Part shown: positions 49,296 through 58,559 of the stretch, in pieces
Layout of the letters: every line of letters begins with the position of its first letter
How positions within the stretch are numbered: position 1 is the first letter of the stretch
Source of the DNA: Physcomitrium patens
Lineage: Eukaryota > Streptophyta > Bryopsida > Funariales > Funariaceae
Reading direction: 5' to 3'
Assembly (NCBI RefSeq): GCF_000002425.4
Contig: NC_037253.1
Coordinates: 12,307,145 to 12,371,144 of the forward strand
DNA length: 64,000 nucleotides
Program-made: the position numbers and the translations under genes
Notes under the pieces: model-generated
Database searches by the model: none
What the model saw: the letters and a program-made list of their open reading frames with translations, nothing else
Told to the model about the DNA's origin: nothing

Positions 49296-49336
49296 TCATC
49301 GCTCTTCATGGAACTTGATCTTAGAAAGGAGAATAA

Positions 49337-49850
49337 TGTCATGAATATATATTTATCATAATTTTTATTTAGGTAATATGAATAGATAGAAATAAAAATA
49401 GATTAATTTCATAATATCTTCTAGATATTATTTCTATTTTATATGTATTTGTAGTTGATTGGTAGATTAAAAACTTGATCAACAAGCTAACCACATACCT
49501 CATGTATTGGTAGCTTATAGAACAAGCTAACTATATGGTGCCCATATAGAAAACTTACCTTGCAAGTTAAGATATATGTCAAGCAAAGTCAACACATTTT
49601 TAAAGGTCTTATAGAAAATTTCCACATAGATCCTTGATAGATAGTATATATGGAAGGAAGAATGAAGTCTTTTTTATTCTTGTCAACTCCTTTTTTACTT
49701 CTAGTCTAGTTTCAAGAGTCTCTAATTTTCTTGTTTTTTAGTAATAGCCATTTCAGTTTCTTTTTTAATATACATACTTCTCTATTTTGTCATATTTCTT
49801 TGATAGAGTCTCATTTTTTTATTTTCTTTCATCAAGTTCTTGTTTTTATT
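49337..49850 (+). repeat. Element C 3' LTR
   Basis: It begins TGTCATGAATATAT, after a purine tract ending AGGAGAATAA. It contains the TATATATGG box near 49645 and ends near TTCTTGTTTTTATT. The right boundary is approximate because the next sequence is rearranged. Confidence 0.7.
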
Positions 49851-49859
49851 AATATGTAA

Positions 49860-50513
49860 AAAAAAAGTCGCAACTTAAAAAAAATTCTTCATGAATATAT
49901 TATAATAATTAGCAAATTCAAAAAAGCATTGCACATTTCTTATTGTTCTTGAAATCTTCTAATCTATAATAGTCAAGATCTTCTTCAAATCTAGTATTAA
50001 ACCTTCATTAGAAATAATTTACCTTAAGAAGTCAACTTGAGTAGTGTGGAATATAAACTTTTTCATTTTGGCATATAATCTTCCATCTCTAAGTTTTTGT
50101 AACACATAATGAATATGAAGTTCATATTCTTTTATGTTCTTAAAATAAATTAGAATATTGTAGAATGAATTGACTACATAAAAAGAATATATTGATAAAA
50201 ACTTGGCTCTAAACTTCATATGCCATTTAAAATCTCCAACAAGAGCCTCTATTTTATTTGTAAAGAAAAAAATAGATCTCTACAAATATTTATAGACTAT
50301 CAAAGACTTAATAAGATCACTATTAAGAATAGGTATATCCTACCTTTGATTTTAGGACTAATTGATTAATTCAATCAAGCAAAGATCTATACAAAAATAG
50401 AACTATAAGAAGAATACAATCTATTTCATATAAAATAATGGAATAAATAGAAAATTTCTTTTCAAACTAGATATGGATATTTCAAATATAATATCTTGCA
50501 TTTGGACTCATAA
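49860..50513. pseudogene. Fragments H (left): chromovirus RT pieces in opposite orientations
   Basis: On the minus strand, 49870-50170 reads RT thumb/connection sequence (NILIYFKN, LQKLRDGRLYAKMKK). From about 50180 the plus strand reads the RT N-terminal region (KEYIDKNLALNFICH, then LFVKKK). It runs to FGL at 50509, where element I is inserted. The same plus-strand RT resumes at 57028 after element I. Confidence 0.65.
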
Positions 50514-50552
50514 TGTTAGGGACATAGTCCTTAGACCTTTCTAGAGACAAGT

Positions 50553-50599
50553 TTCTAGAACCTTCTAGAAAGAAGTCTCTAGAAACTTCCAGAAGATTC
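50553..50599 (+). promoter_or_regulatory. Two perfect four-unit heat-shock elements in U3 of element I
   Basis: TTCTAGAACCTTCTAGAA (50553-50570) and GAAACTTCCAGAAGATTC (50582-50599) each contain four alternating GAA/TTC units at exact 5-bp spacing, the known binding pattern of heat-shock factors. A further GAATATTC follows at 50603-50610. The same sites occur in the 3' LTR at 56604-56621 and 56633-56650. Heat induction is inference. Confidence 0.65.
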
Positions 50600-50806
50600 C
50601 TTGAATATTCTCTTAGGATATTCTTTAAAGATTCCCTAAAGATTCCCTAAAGATTCCTTTAGAAGGCTCTAGAAGATTCTTAGAATATTCTAGTAGATTC
50701 TAGGAAGTTACTTGAGAAGCTTCCTAGCTCTTGGGTAGTTGCTCGAGAAGCTTCATAGTTCTTGGGAAGCTTCTTGATGCGCTTCCTTAGAACCATAGGC
50801 CAGTAG

Positions 50807-50849
50807 TATATATAGGAGTCGAGGCTGAAGAGTTCTTCAGTCTCGACAA
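50807..50849 (+). promoter_or_regulatory. TATA box, predicted start site and U3/R hairpin of element I
   Basis: TATATATA is at 50807-50814. AGTCTCGACAA starts at 50839, 32 nt after the first T, and is the predicted transcript 5' end. The arms GTCGAGGCTGAAG (50818-50830) and CTTCAGTCTCGAC (50835-50847) form a 13-bp stem (one G-T pair) with a 4-nt loop. The geometry is the same as in element B although the arm sequences differ. Confidence 0.65.
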
Positions 50850-50978
50850 CACATCTCTTGAAGCTCTAGCTCAATTCTCTTGGCGTTGCTCTTGTACTCA
50901 TCTGATAATCTAGTACTTGTTATTTCTTATTGAACTTCTTGTTTAGATTTCTTGTTTGTATTTTTGGTCCGTGACAGT

Positions 50979-50989
50979 TTGTCGAGACT
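50979..50989 (+). other. Putative self-complementary primer-binding site of element I
   Basis: TTGTCGAGACT lies 2 nt after the LTR end and is the perfect complement of AGTCTCGACAA (50839-50849), the predicted first 11 nt of the transcript. No initiator-Met tRNA primer site abuts the LTR. Tf1 of fission yeast primes reverse transcription with the first 11 nt of its own RNA, and this copy has the parts for the same mechanism. Confidence 0.7.
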
Positions 50990-51000
50990 ACCTTTATCTT

Positions 51001-51374
51001 AATATCAGAGCTGAATCCTTCTTGTTTGAGAGCGGATTACCCCTCTTCTTGAAGGTATTCTAGCGCTTTAGGGGTTGCGGATTACCTTCCTCTAAACTGA
51101 TATTTTCTCAATCACAATATCAGAGCTTAGTTCTTTGAGGCAGAGAGTGGACTACCCCTTTCCTTGGAGATACTTGAGCGTTCTAAGGGTTGCGGATTAC
51201 CCTCTCTTAGACTGGTATTAATTCCTTCTTTTTGTTTAGCATAGCTAGTAAAAAAGACTGTTAACATCGATTTCAGAGCTTTGCCTTCTTGATAGAGTGC
51301 GGATTACCCCTCTTCTCGAAAGCATTGAGGCATTTTTAGAGGTTGCGGATTACCCTCCTCTAAAACTGAAATCG
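51001..51374 (+). repeat. Triplicated leader module of element I
   Basis: There are three modules of 104-107 bp: 51001-51104, 51116-51219 and 51268-51374. Each is closed by inverted repeats: AATATCAG/CTGATATT, AATATCAG/CTGGTATT and CGATTTCAG/CTGAAATCG. Each has CAGAGCT near its start and two GGATTACC or near-GGATTACC motifs about 50 bp apart. Elements A, B and G have one module. The matched changes at the ends suggest an RNA stem. A role in packaging, dimerisation or translation is only a guess. Confidence 0.75.
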
Positions 51375-51493
51375 TTTAGTGTTTTTTTTCTTTTCTCCGA
51401 GTAGGTTTCAGTGACAGGTAGTGCTACAATTTTCTCCAAGAGACTTAGCAATTTTTTCTTCTCTCAAAATTTTAATCCATCTATTCTCTAAAT

Positions 51494-52543
51494 ATGGAAG
51501 TAGACCAGGTCATAGACAGTGCATCTCCGCAAGTAGACAATAGAGTGGCAACTCTTGCATATCTTCAAGCTCTTATGAATAGTGTACGAAAGGAGATTGC
51601 ATTTCTTTGCAATCCAAGTAAAGAACCTCAAATTGATCTAGTGACCGAAAAAGCTAGACGCGAAATTCATAGCCTACAACAAGAGATTATTCGACTGAGA
51701 GAAGCAAGACATGTGTCACATACGACCCCTATGGATATTTCAAGGATTAGTACGAAAGAACCAAAAGCGAGTATGCCATACAAGTTTGATGGAACAAGAG
51801 CCAACTTCCGAGGTTTTGTGCAACAAGTACGGCTTTACCTACGCCTATACCCTTTTCGTTATCCGAATGGATTTACCCAGGTTGCTTTCATAGGTACTCT
51901 TCTATCAGGAAATGCTCGCTCTTGGTTTGCTCCACTATTGGAGAAGGATTCTCCAATATTGTACGACCTAGAGGCTTTCATAGAGAGACTTACTGCTACG
52001 TTTGGAGATAGTGATCGAGAAAGAGTGGCTGAAAGAAAGATACAAAATCTGCGACAAGGATCACGTTCTGCTGCAATCTATGCTGCAGAATTTCAACAGC
52101 TTACATGTGATCTTGATTGGAATGATAAGGCATTCATGACACGATTTCGATATGGACTGAGAGATGATGTCAAGAACTTATTGATCACCATGCCTAAGGT
52201 GGATACTTTAGAAGAACTTATATCTCAGGCAATTATTTGTGACAATCGCCTCTTTGAATTACGACAAGAAAGACGATCAGGCTGGAGAAATGATGGAGCA
52301 TTTGCTACATTTTCAAAAGGTCCAGAGAATCACTCCACAGATCCTGAACCCATGCAAATTGATGCGGTACGTTTCAAACCCCTCACAGCTGAGGAAAGGA
52401 AGCGACGGTTTGAACAAAACTTCTGTTTATATTGCGGAGAAGCGGGCCATAAAGCTGTAGATTGTCGGAAGAAACAAAAGCCTCAAACAACAAGACTCAG
52501 GAGTACAAGCATGCAAGAAAACAAGGACGCCCAGCCACAATAG
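51494..52543 (+). CDS. gag: Gag polyprotein of element I
   Basis: An intact 349-residue frame. Residues 1-75 are charged and probably helical. About residues 95-255 form the plant Gypsy capsid region, with [12 protein letters not shown] near 97-108, [10 protein letters not shown] near 138-147 and LRQGS near 189. A CCHC zinc knuckle, [14 protein letters not shown], lies at 311-324 with all four ligands present. The last 25 residues are basic and polar. Gag forms the particle and binds the element RNA in the cytoplasm. The ATG at 51494 is the first in a good position after the leader. The gene ends at TAG 52541-52543, overlapping the pol frame by about 90 nt in the -1 phase. It is the only gag in the window without lesions. 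Confidence 0.93.
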   Translation: MEVDQVIDSASPQVDNRVATLAYLQALMNSVRKEIAFLCNPSKEPQIDLVTEKARREIHSLQQEIIRLREARHVSHTTPMDISRISTKEPKASMPYKFDGTRANFRGFVQQVRLYLRLYPFRYPNGFTQVAFIGTLLSGNARSWFAPLLEKDSPILYDLEAFIERLTATFGDSDRERVAERKIQNLRQGSRSAAIYAAEFQQLTCDLDWNDKAFMTRFRYGLRDDVKNLLITMPKVDTLEELISQAIICDNRLFELRQERRSGWRNDGAFATFSKGPENHSTDPEPMQIDAVRFKPLTAEERKRRFEQNFCLYCGEAGHKAVDCRKKQKPQTTRLRSTSMQENKDAQPQ

Positions 52544-55500
52544 GGACCGTGCGACTGGACATCTCAACATCCAAAATTAATCAAGGTCCCTTTCTCTCAA
52601 CTCAACCTTCAGATTGTTTTATGGTACCTTTATATCTGGATATTCAAGAACTACAAGTCGATGCTTTATTAGACTCGGGTGCATCCGCTTGCTTTATAGA
52701 TGAAGAGTTTGCCAAGCTTCACAATATTTCTCTTGTAAAGAAACTTAAGCCTGTCCATGTAGAAGTCATAGACGGACGACCATTGTCTTCGGGCAATGTT
52801 ATCCATGAAACTAAACCATTGAAGGTACGTCTTGAAAACCATGAGAGCAATATTGTGTTTAATGTTATCAAGACCCCTTCATGTCCTATCATTTTGGGAC
52901 TATCTTGGCATGATAGATATAATCCATTGATAGATTGGAAGTTGCGGAAAGTGACATTTCCAACAAACTCCTTGAAGGTGGAATTTGCCAAGACAATGTC
53001 TAGAAACAAATCCTTGTTTATAGGTGCAAGGGCTTTCATGAAGGAAGCCAAGCAAAATACACCTCTTGTCATCTTCGCAACTCCGACTCGAGAAGATGCA
53101 ACTCCGACTTTGGTTATTCCAAAGCAGTATGAAGAATTCAAAGATGTCTTTGAAAAGAAGAATGCTGATATGCTGCCAGAGCATCGACCCTATGACTGTG
53201 CCATTGAATTGCAAGAAGGAGCACAACCACCTTTTGGACCAATCTACAATTTGTCGCAGACGGAGTTGACTGAGTTGCAGAAGTACATTGACGACAATCT
53301 AGCCAAGAACTTCATCCGTCATTCGAAGTCGCCAGCTGGGGCACCAATCTTATTTGTGAAGAAGAAGGATGGCTCATTACGGATGTGCGTGGACTATCGA
53401 GGTCTCAACAAGGTGACAAAAAAGAATCGCTACCCACTGCCTTTGATCTCTGGTCTTCTAGAACAACTTGGGCGTGCAAGGATCTTTACAAAGATTGACC
53501 TAAGGAGAGCTTACAACCTTGTGCAAATTAAGGAAGGAGATGAATAGAAGACAGCGTTCCGAACAAGGTATGGCCATTTTGAATACAATGTCGTGCCATT
53601 TGGTCTTACTAATGCTCCAGCGGTCTTTCAACACATGATGAATGACATCTTTTGAGAGCATCTAGACGATTTTGTTGTCATCTATCTAGATGATATTTTG
53701 ATATTTTCTAAGAACGAGGAAGAACATGAGAAGCACGTTCGTCTGGTACTCAAAAAACTACGGGAGCGAGGACTCTATGCCAAATTGGAGAAGTGCTTAT
53801 TTCACCAAACTGAGATGGAGTTTTTGGGATTCATCGTGACTACGGAAGGCTTGAAGATGGATCCAAAGAAGGTGGAAGCAATCATGTCTTGGGAAGTTCC
53901 GAAGACGGTTAGGGACGTACAATGTTTTCTTAGATTTGCTAACTACTATCGGATCTTCATCAAGAATTATTCTCAAGTTGCTGCCCCCCTCACTCGGTTA
54001 ACTCATAAGGACAAGCTCGAATGGGGACCTATCGCAAAAAAAGTATTTCAAGATTTGAAGATGGTATTTACTACAGTTCCAATCTTGGTACATCCGGACT
54101 TTACAAAGGCCTTTTATTTGGAGACAGATGCTTCGGATTTTGTTTTGGGAGCTGTACTTTCACAGATGGGCGTAGATGAGAAGCTCCATCTAGTTGCGTT
54201 CTATTCTCGAAAATTCTCTGCTGCTGAGATCAACTATGAGATCCATGATAAGGAACTCCTTGCTATAGTAGATTCTTTCCAAGAGTGGCGCCATTTTCTT
54301 GAAGGAACTGCACATCCAGTGACCGTGTATACGGATCACAAGAATTTGGAATATTTTATGTCGGCTCGAGTTTTGAATCGGCGTCAAGCTCGGTGGAGTA
54401 TGTCGCTATCCAGGTTCGACTTTGTTATTACTTATCGGCCTGGGAAGCAACAAGGGTTGTCCGATGCATTATCAAGGAGATCATATCTCGCGCCAAAGGC
54501 TGGAGATGCAGCATTTGATCAATAGTGCACGACATTGTTGAAGCCAGAGAAATTTCGGCTCAACGTAGTTATTGTACTAATTGATGCTGACTTCCTCGAC
54601 CAGGTACGGGCCGCAACCATTGAAGATTCTCTAGCCCTTGATATCAAGCAACATGCTAGTGATGATAAATTCAAGATGGAAGGAGATCTAGTATATTTCG
54701 AAGAGCGGTTGTATATCCCAAAAGGGCCAACACGACTCCGAGTTCTTCAATCTCGTCATGACTTTCCAACTGCGGGACATTTTGGATTCAATAAGACCTT
54801 GGAACTTATTTCCCGCGATTTCTGGTGGCCTCAAATGTGGAAGGATGTGAAAGATTTTGTTGTATCTTGTGACATTTGTTCAAGATCCAAAAATCCTCGA
54901 CATCGGCTTATGGACTTCTACAGCCATTGCCTATTCCGCGCCGACCATGGTCTTCGGTTTCCATAGACTTTATTATGGATCTACCACCATCGAATTCATT
55001 TGACAGTATTTTTGTTGTCGTAGACCGGCTTACAAAGATGGCGCATTTTGTCCCTTGCAAGAAGACATCGTCAAGCGAAGATACAGCAAGACTCTTTCTT
55101 GATAATGTGTATCGATATCATGGTCTACCAGATGATATCGTATCGAATCGAGGAACCTAGTTTGTGTCAAAGTTTTGGAAATCTCTTTTTGAAATATTGA
55201 AGATGGATATCAAGCTTTCTTCGGCATTTCATCCTCAAACGGACGGCCAAACAGAACAGGTGAATCAAGTTTTAGAGCAATATTTACGTTGCACCATCAA
55301 CTATGAACAAGATGATTGGATCGCATATCTACTGCTAGCCGAGTTCGCATATAACAACACCCTTCATGCGTCAACTCAACAAACGCCATTCTTTTCCAAT
55401 TATGGATACCATTCGAAGCTTGACTTATGGAGTTCGTCAACGATTAACAATCCGGCAGCTGAAGGATTGGTGAAGGAGCTTTCACAGCTTCAAACTACAT

Positions 55501-56021
55501 TGAAGCTTCAATTGCAAACTGCCCAAGAATCTTACAAGGCGTCCGCGGACAAATTTCGAAATCATGCACCTAAATTCACGATTGGAGACAAAGTTTGGCT
55601 GCTTCGACGAAATATTAAGACCAAGCGGCCATGTGACAAATTGGACTATCGGAGATTGGGACCATTTGTTATCCAGAAGCAGATCAATCCTGTAGCGTAT
55701 CGTCTGGAGTTACCAGCTACTATGAAGTTACATCCTGTCTTTCATGTTTCTTTGTTGGAGCCTTATCGAGAATCGTCTTTTCCTGGAAGAGTACAATGTC
55801 CACCACCTAGCATAGAAATAGAGAACCACGAAGAATACGAGGTGGAAAAGGTCCTGGATTCACGGCAAAGACGGGGTAAATTAGAATACTTTGTGCATTG
55901 GAGCGGTTACGATATTAATGAACGAACATGGGAGCCGGCCGAAAATCTCGCAAATGCACCGCAAAAGGTACAGGATTTTCATCGACGATATCCTGAGAAA
56001 CCCAAGCCGGTTCGACGATAG
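52453..56021 (+). pseudogene. pol: Pol polyprotein of element I (PR-RT-RH-IN-chromodomain), five lesions
   Basis: The pol frame opens at 52453 inside gag, one base back, so it would need a -1 ribosomal frameshift. Protease: [10 protein letters not shown] with DSG at 52672-52680. [14 protein letters not shown] near 53378, PFGLTNAPA near 53599, YLDD at 53683-53694. RNase H: TDASDFVLGAVLSQ near 54124. Integrase: the HHCC region spans about 54757-54880, the first catalytic Asp lies in DFIMD near 54967, the second is Asn (SNRGT near 55144-55158), and TDGQTEQ is near 55239. GPF lies near 55660. A chromodomain (about 55828-55960) has FVHWSGYD and TWEP. Lesions are TAG 53545, TGA 53653, TAG 54523, a one-base deletion near 54908 and TAG 55158. 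After the deletion the frame stays open to 56021 apart from the TAG at 55158. Confidence 0.92.
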
Positions 56022-56166
56022 CTTCTTACTGAAGCTTGTTCATCCAGAAAACAGAAAAGAGGAGAGAGCACCACCAAAATCCATAGTTGATGTAGTCATT
56101 CTCTCCAAGATAGCGTAGAACTTTGTTAGTAGCCCAAGTTTGTTCTTATTGTTTTAGCCTTTGAAT

Positions 56167-56514
56167 ATGGATAGCCAAGATACTACACTTGTCATGTCAT
56201 CTCAAGCAACTAGCTCACGAAGACGACTGCGAGATGAAGAACCGCTTGCACCACGACGACGTCGAAGGATTCCGAGCAACAAATCGCTGGTGATTGTATT
56301 TGAGGTCGAGCCTGCCTACAATGGTCAGCCAGAAGGAGTGTTTGCAGGACAATTTCACAATGAAGAAACGGAGGTTCATGCTTGGTCAGAAGTTGAAGGC
56401 GTGGGCCACTACCGTTGGCTTCAAGGACCATTGAATCACTTGCCTCGTGAACAACAATTGGAGTTCATAGCAGAGGTTATGCGACAGATCTTCATTTTCT
56501 TGCGTTGGTATTGA
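56167..56514 (+). CDS. ORF3 of element I: extra 3' ORF of unknown function
   Basis: An open frame of 115 residues starting with ATG at 56167, 145 nt after the chromodomain stop. Residues 15-37 are strongly basic (SSRRRLRDEE and APRRRRR), which could be a nuclear or nucleic-acid-binding signal. The C-terminal half carries WS-x4-GxGxYRWL and GPxNHLxREQ, both also found in ORF3 of the diverged element B. The position between pol and the purine tract is the same as in A, B, C and G. I do not recognise a family and do not assign a function. It is intact here although pol is not. Confidence 0.75.
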   Translation: MDSQDTTLVMSSQATSSRRRLRDEEPLAPRRRRRIPSNKSLVIVFEVEPAYNGQPEGVFAGQFHNEETEVHAWSEVEGVGHYRWLQGPLNHLPREQQLEFIAEVMRQIFIFLRWY

Positions 56515-56550
56515 CTGACGATAACATTACTTCTCAGAGACCTCGAAGCT

Positions 56551-56564
56551 AAAGGAGGAAGTGA
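56551..56564 (+). other. Polypurine tract of element I
   Basis: AAAGGAGGAAGTGA directly precedes the 3' LTR. It is the expected plus-strand primer. Confidence 0.8.
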
Positions 56565-57027
56565 TGTTAGGGACATAGTCCTTAGACCTTTCTAGAGACA
56601 AGTTTCTAGAACCTTCTAGAAAGAAGTCTCTAGAAACTTCCAGAAGATTCCTTGAATATTCTCTTAGAATATTCTTTAAAGATTCCCTAAAGATTCCCTA
56701 AAGATTCCTTTAGAAGGCTCTAGAAGATACTTAGAATATTCTAGTAGATTCTAGGAAGTTACTTGAGAAGCTTCCTAGCTCTTGGGTAGTTGCTCGAGAA
56801 GCTTCATAGTTCTTGGGAAGCTTCTTGATGCGCTTCCTTAGAACCATAGGCCAGTAGTATATATAGGAGTCGAGGCTGAAGAGTTCTTCAGTCTCGACAA
56901 CACATCTCTTAAAGCTCTAGCTCAATTCTCTTGGCGTTGCTCTTGTACTCATCTGATAATCTAGTTCTTGTCATTTCTTCTTGAACTTCTTGTTTAGATT
57001 TCTTGTTTGTATTTTTGGTCCGTGACA
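56565..57027 (+). repeat. Element I 3' LTR (463 bp)
   Basis: It aligns without gaps with the 5' LTR and differs at six bases. The self-priming complement AGTCTCGACAA is at 56890-56900 and the heat-shock elements are at 56604-56650. The right flank is CATAA. Confidence 0.97.
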
Positions 57028-58021
57028 CATAAACACATTGGCCACTTTTCAATGATTCAAAAATGATATTTTTTGTAAATTTTTTCATAATTTTGTTATT
57101 TTCCATTTAGATGTTATCTTTCAATTCATATCAAAATTGATTGACAAGAACTTTATGATTCTAGTACGCATCGCAAATAAGATTTTGGAATTCAGCAACA
57201 TATATGGTAGCTAATTTTGATGCTTATTATAAACATATGAGATTGATCTATGCTATTCTTTTTCAATCACTTTTTTTAAATGTAATCATAAATATTTTTA
57301 GAAATAAATTTAAATCATAAAAAAATTGTGAATTTTTTCCATCAAAGGTAGAAACCAAGAGAAAGCACTTCTAGATAAAAGTGTACCTATGAATCCAACT
57401 TGAGTAAATCTATCAAAGTATTAGAAGACATCCAATCTTAGATAGAGCTTAAGTTGTTGCAAAAATCTTCAAAATTTTGATCTTGTTCCATTAAACTTCT
57501 CAAGCATATTAATTCTTATCCTTATTATACTTCTAGAAGCAAAACTTCTTAGATTTGGTCGTGAGGTCAATCTACTTGTTTCTTTCAACTACATAATTTC
57601 TTGACATAGACTTTGAACTTTTATATAGGCATAAGATTAATATTTCTGTAGTTAGCATTGGTGATGCATAAAATTTCTTCCTTAAGAGTGTTAATAAATT
57701 TGTAAAGATTTGCAATAGTTACAAATGTATTTTTACTTCCATCAAGTATAGCATCTATGATTTTTTCTCTTATTTCAAATAATTTAAAAAATCTACAAAT
57801 TAATTTAAAAGAGGGTAATCTTCAATCTCTAATATCAAATAAAAGTTTTTACAAAGAAAGATAATCCGCTCTCATTAAGAAAAAAAAAATTAGTATTAAA
57901 AAACTAAATAGTTTGTTTAAAGGTTAATAATTGACAATCTCTAAAATATAATAATAAAAATAGAATAATCCTCTTATTTCTAAAACAAGTCAAGAACAAT
58001 AAATTATCACTCTTATTAAAT
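57028..58021. pseudogene. Fragments H (right): RT continuation (+), then gag and leader (-)
   Basis: 57028-57130 (+) continues the RT cut by element I, with LATFQ, NDIF and an FHLDVI relic of the YLDD box. From about 57135 to 57560 the minus strand reads gag of the element I family: KFNGTRSKF near 57490, LRLDVF, and FTQVGFIGTLLS near 57400. The leader relic (minus strand, GCGGATTATC near 57875) and a primer-site relic with TTAATAAGAGT near 58010 follow. The strand switch near 57133 shows a rearrangement older than element I. Confidence 0.65.
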
Positions 58022-58551
58022 TATCAAGGATATTAAATTCAAAGAAAATCTCAATATACTCTTAAGTCATTCCAAAAGACTAGGAAATCACTCAAAGATG
58101 ATACTATTGAACTAAAATTGCTATTACCATAGATAAGAAGACTAGAATATCTTGAAACAAGACTAAAGACTAAAAAGATGTTGATAAGAGTAAAGAATGC
58201 TTCACTCTTGCTTCCATATATTCTATCTAATTAGGAGCTACATGGCAATATTCTATGGGAACTCCAATACATGTTGACTTTGATAGATACAAATTTAACT
58301 TGCAAGACAAGTTATCTATATATGTATCATATAATTACCTTGTTCCATAAGCTATTAATATATGTGACACGAGATTAAGTTATTGACCAAGTTTTTAATC
58401 TATCAATCAACTTAAATCACATGAAAAGTAAAAATCATATCTATAAAGCTTTTACAAAGATTTTCTAAAAGATATTATAAAATTAATCTATATTTATTTA
58501 CTTTAATTTAGTCATATTTGTAATTATTAGAATAAATATATATATCCATGA
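58022..58551 (-). repeat. Chromovirus LTR (fragment H), minus strand
   Basis: It matches the B-family LTR in reverse: TATCAAGG start, paired GCTTC/GAAGC relics, a TATA box relic near 58217 and a CCATGAGA end. It appears to be the 5' LTR of the minus-strand gag fragment beside it. Confidence 0.65.
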
Positions 58552-58559
58552 GAATAATC

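Larger units (their letters stand above)
35420..49850 (+). mobile_element. Element C: chromovirus carrying two nested insertions
   Basis: Pieces of one plus-strand chromovirus are found in order: the 5' LTR end (35420-35632), leader, gag (35865-36217 and 38265-38898), pol (38899-39897 and 46252-48770), ORF3 (48873-49295) and 3' LTR (49337-49850). The gaps are filled by the 2.04-kb TG..CA repeat (36218-38259) and by element G (39898-46251). The U3 part of its 5' LTR is missing, replaced by long-LTR sequence. All coding parts are heavily decayed. It is closest to A and B. Confidence 0.85.
50514..50976 (+). repeat. Element I 5' LTR (463 bp)
   Basis: It begins TGTTAGGGACATAG and ends GTCCGTGACA. 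It holds heat-shock-type repeats, an 11-bp tandem repeat of AAAGATTCCCT (about 50626-50659), a TATA box at 50807-50814 and the U3/R hairpin at 50818-50847. Confidence 0.97.
50514..57027 (+). mobile_element. Element I: young full-length chromovirus with perfect target duplication
   Basis: A 6514-bp element with TG..CA LTRs is flanked by CATAA on both sides (50509-50513 and 57028-57032). Its two 463-bp LTRs differ at six positions by my count, so it is by far the youngest element. Its GC content is visibly higher than that of its surroundings. It carries gag, pol, ORF3, primer site, triplicated leader and purine tract. Pol has four nonsense codons and a one-base deletion, so this copy is not autonomous. 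It is of a sister family to A/B/C/G: proteins align well but LTRs do not. Confidence 0.95.

Noticed and set aside
51001..51012. AATATCAGAGCT as an initiator-Met tRNA primer site
   Set aside because: It matches only the TATCAGAGC part, lacks the leading TGG, lies 24 nt after the LTR and recurs as the start of repeated leader modules. I kept it as a competing explanation to self-priming, not as a feature.
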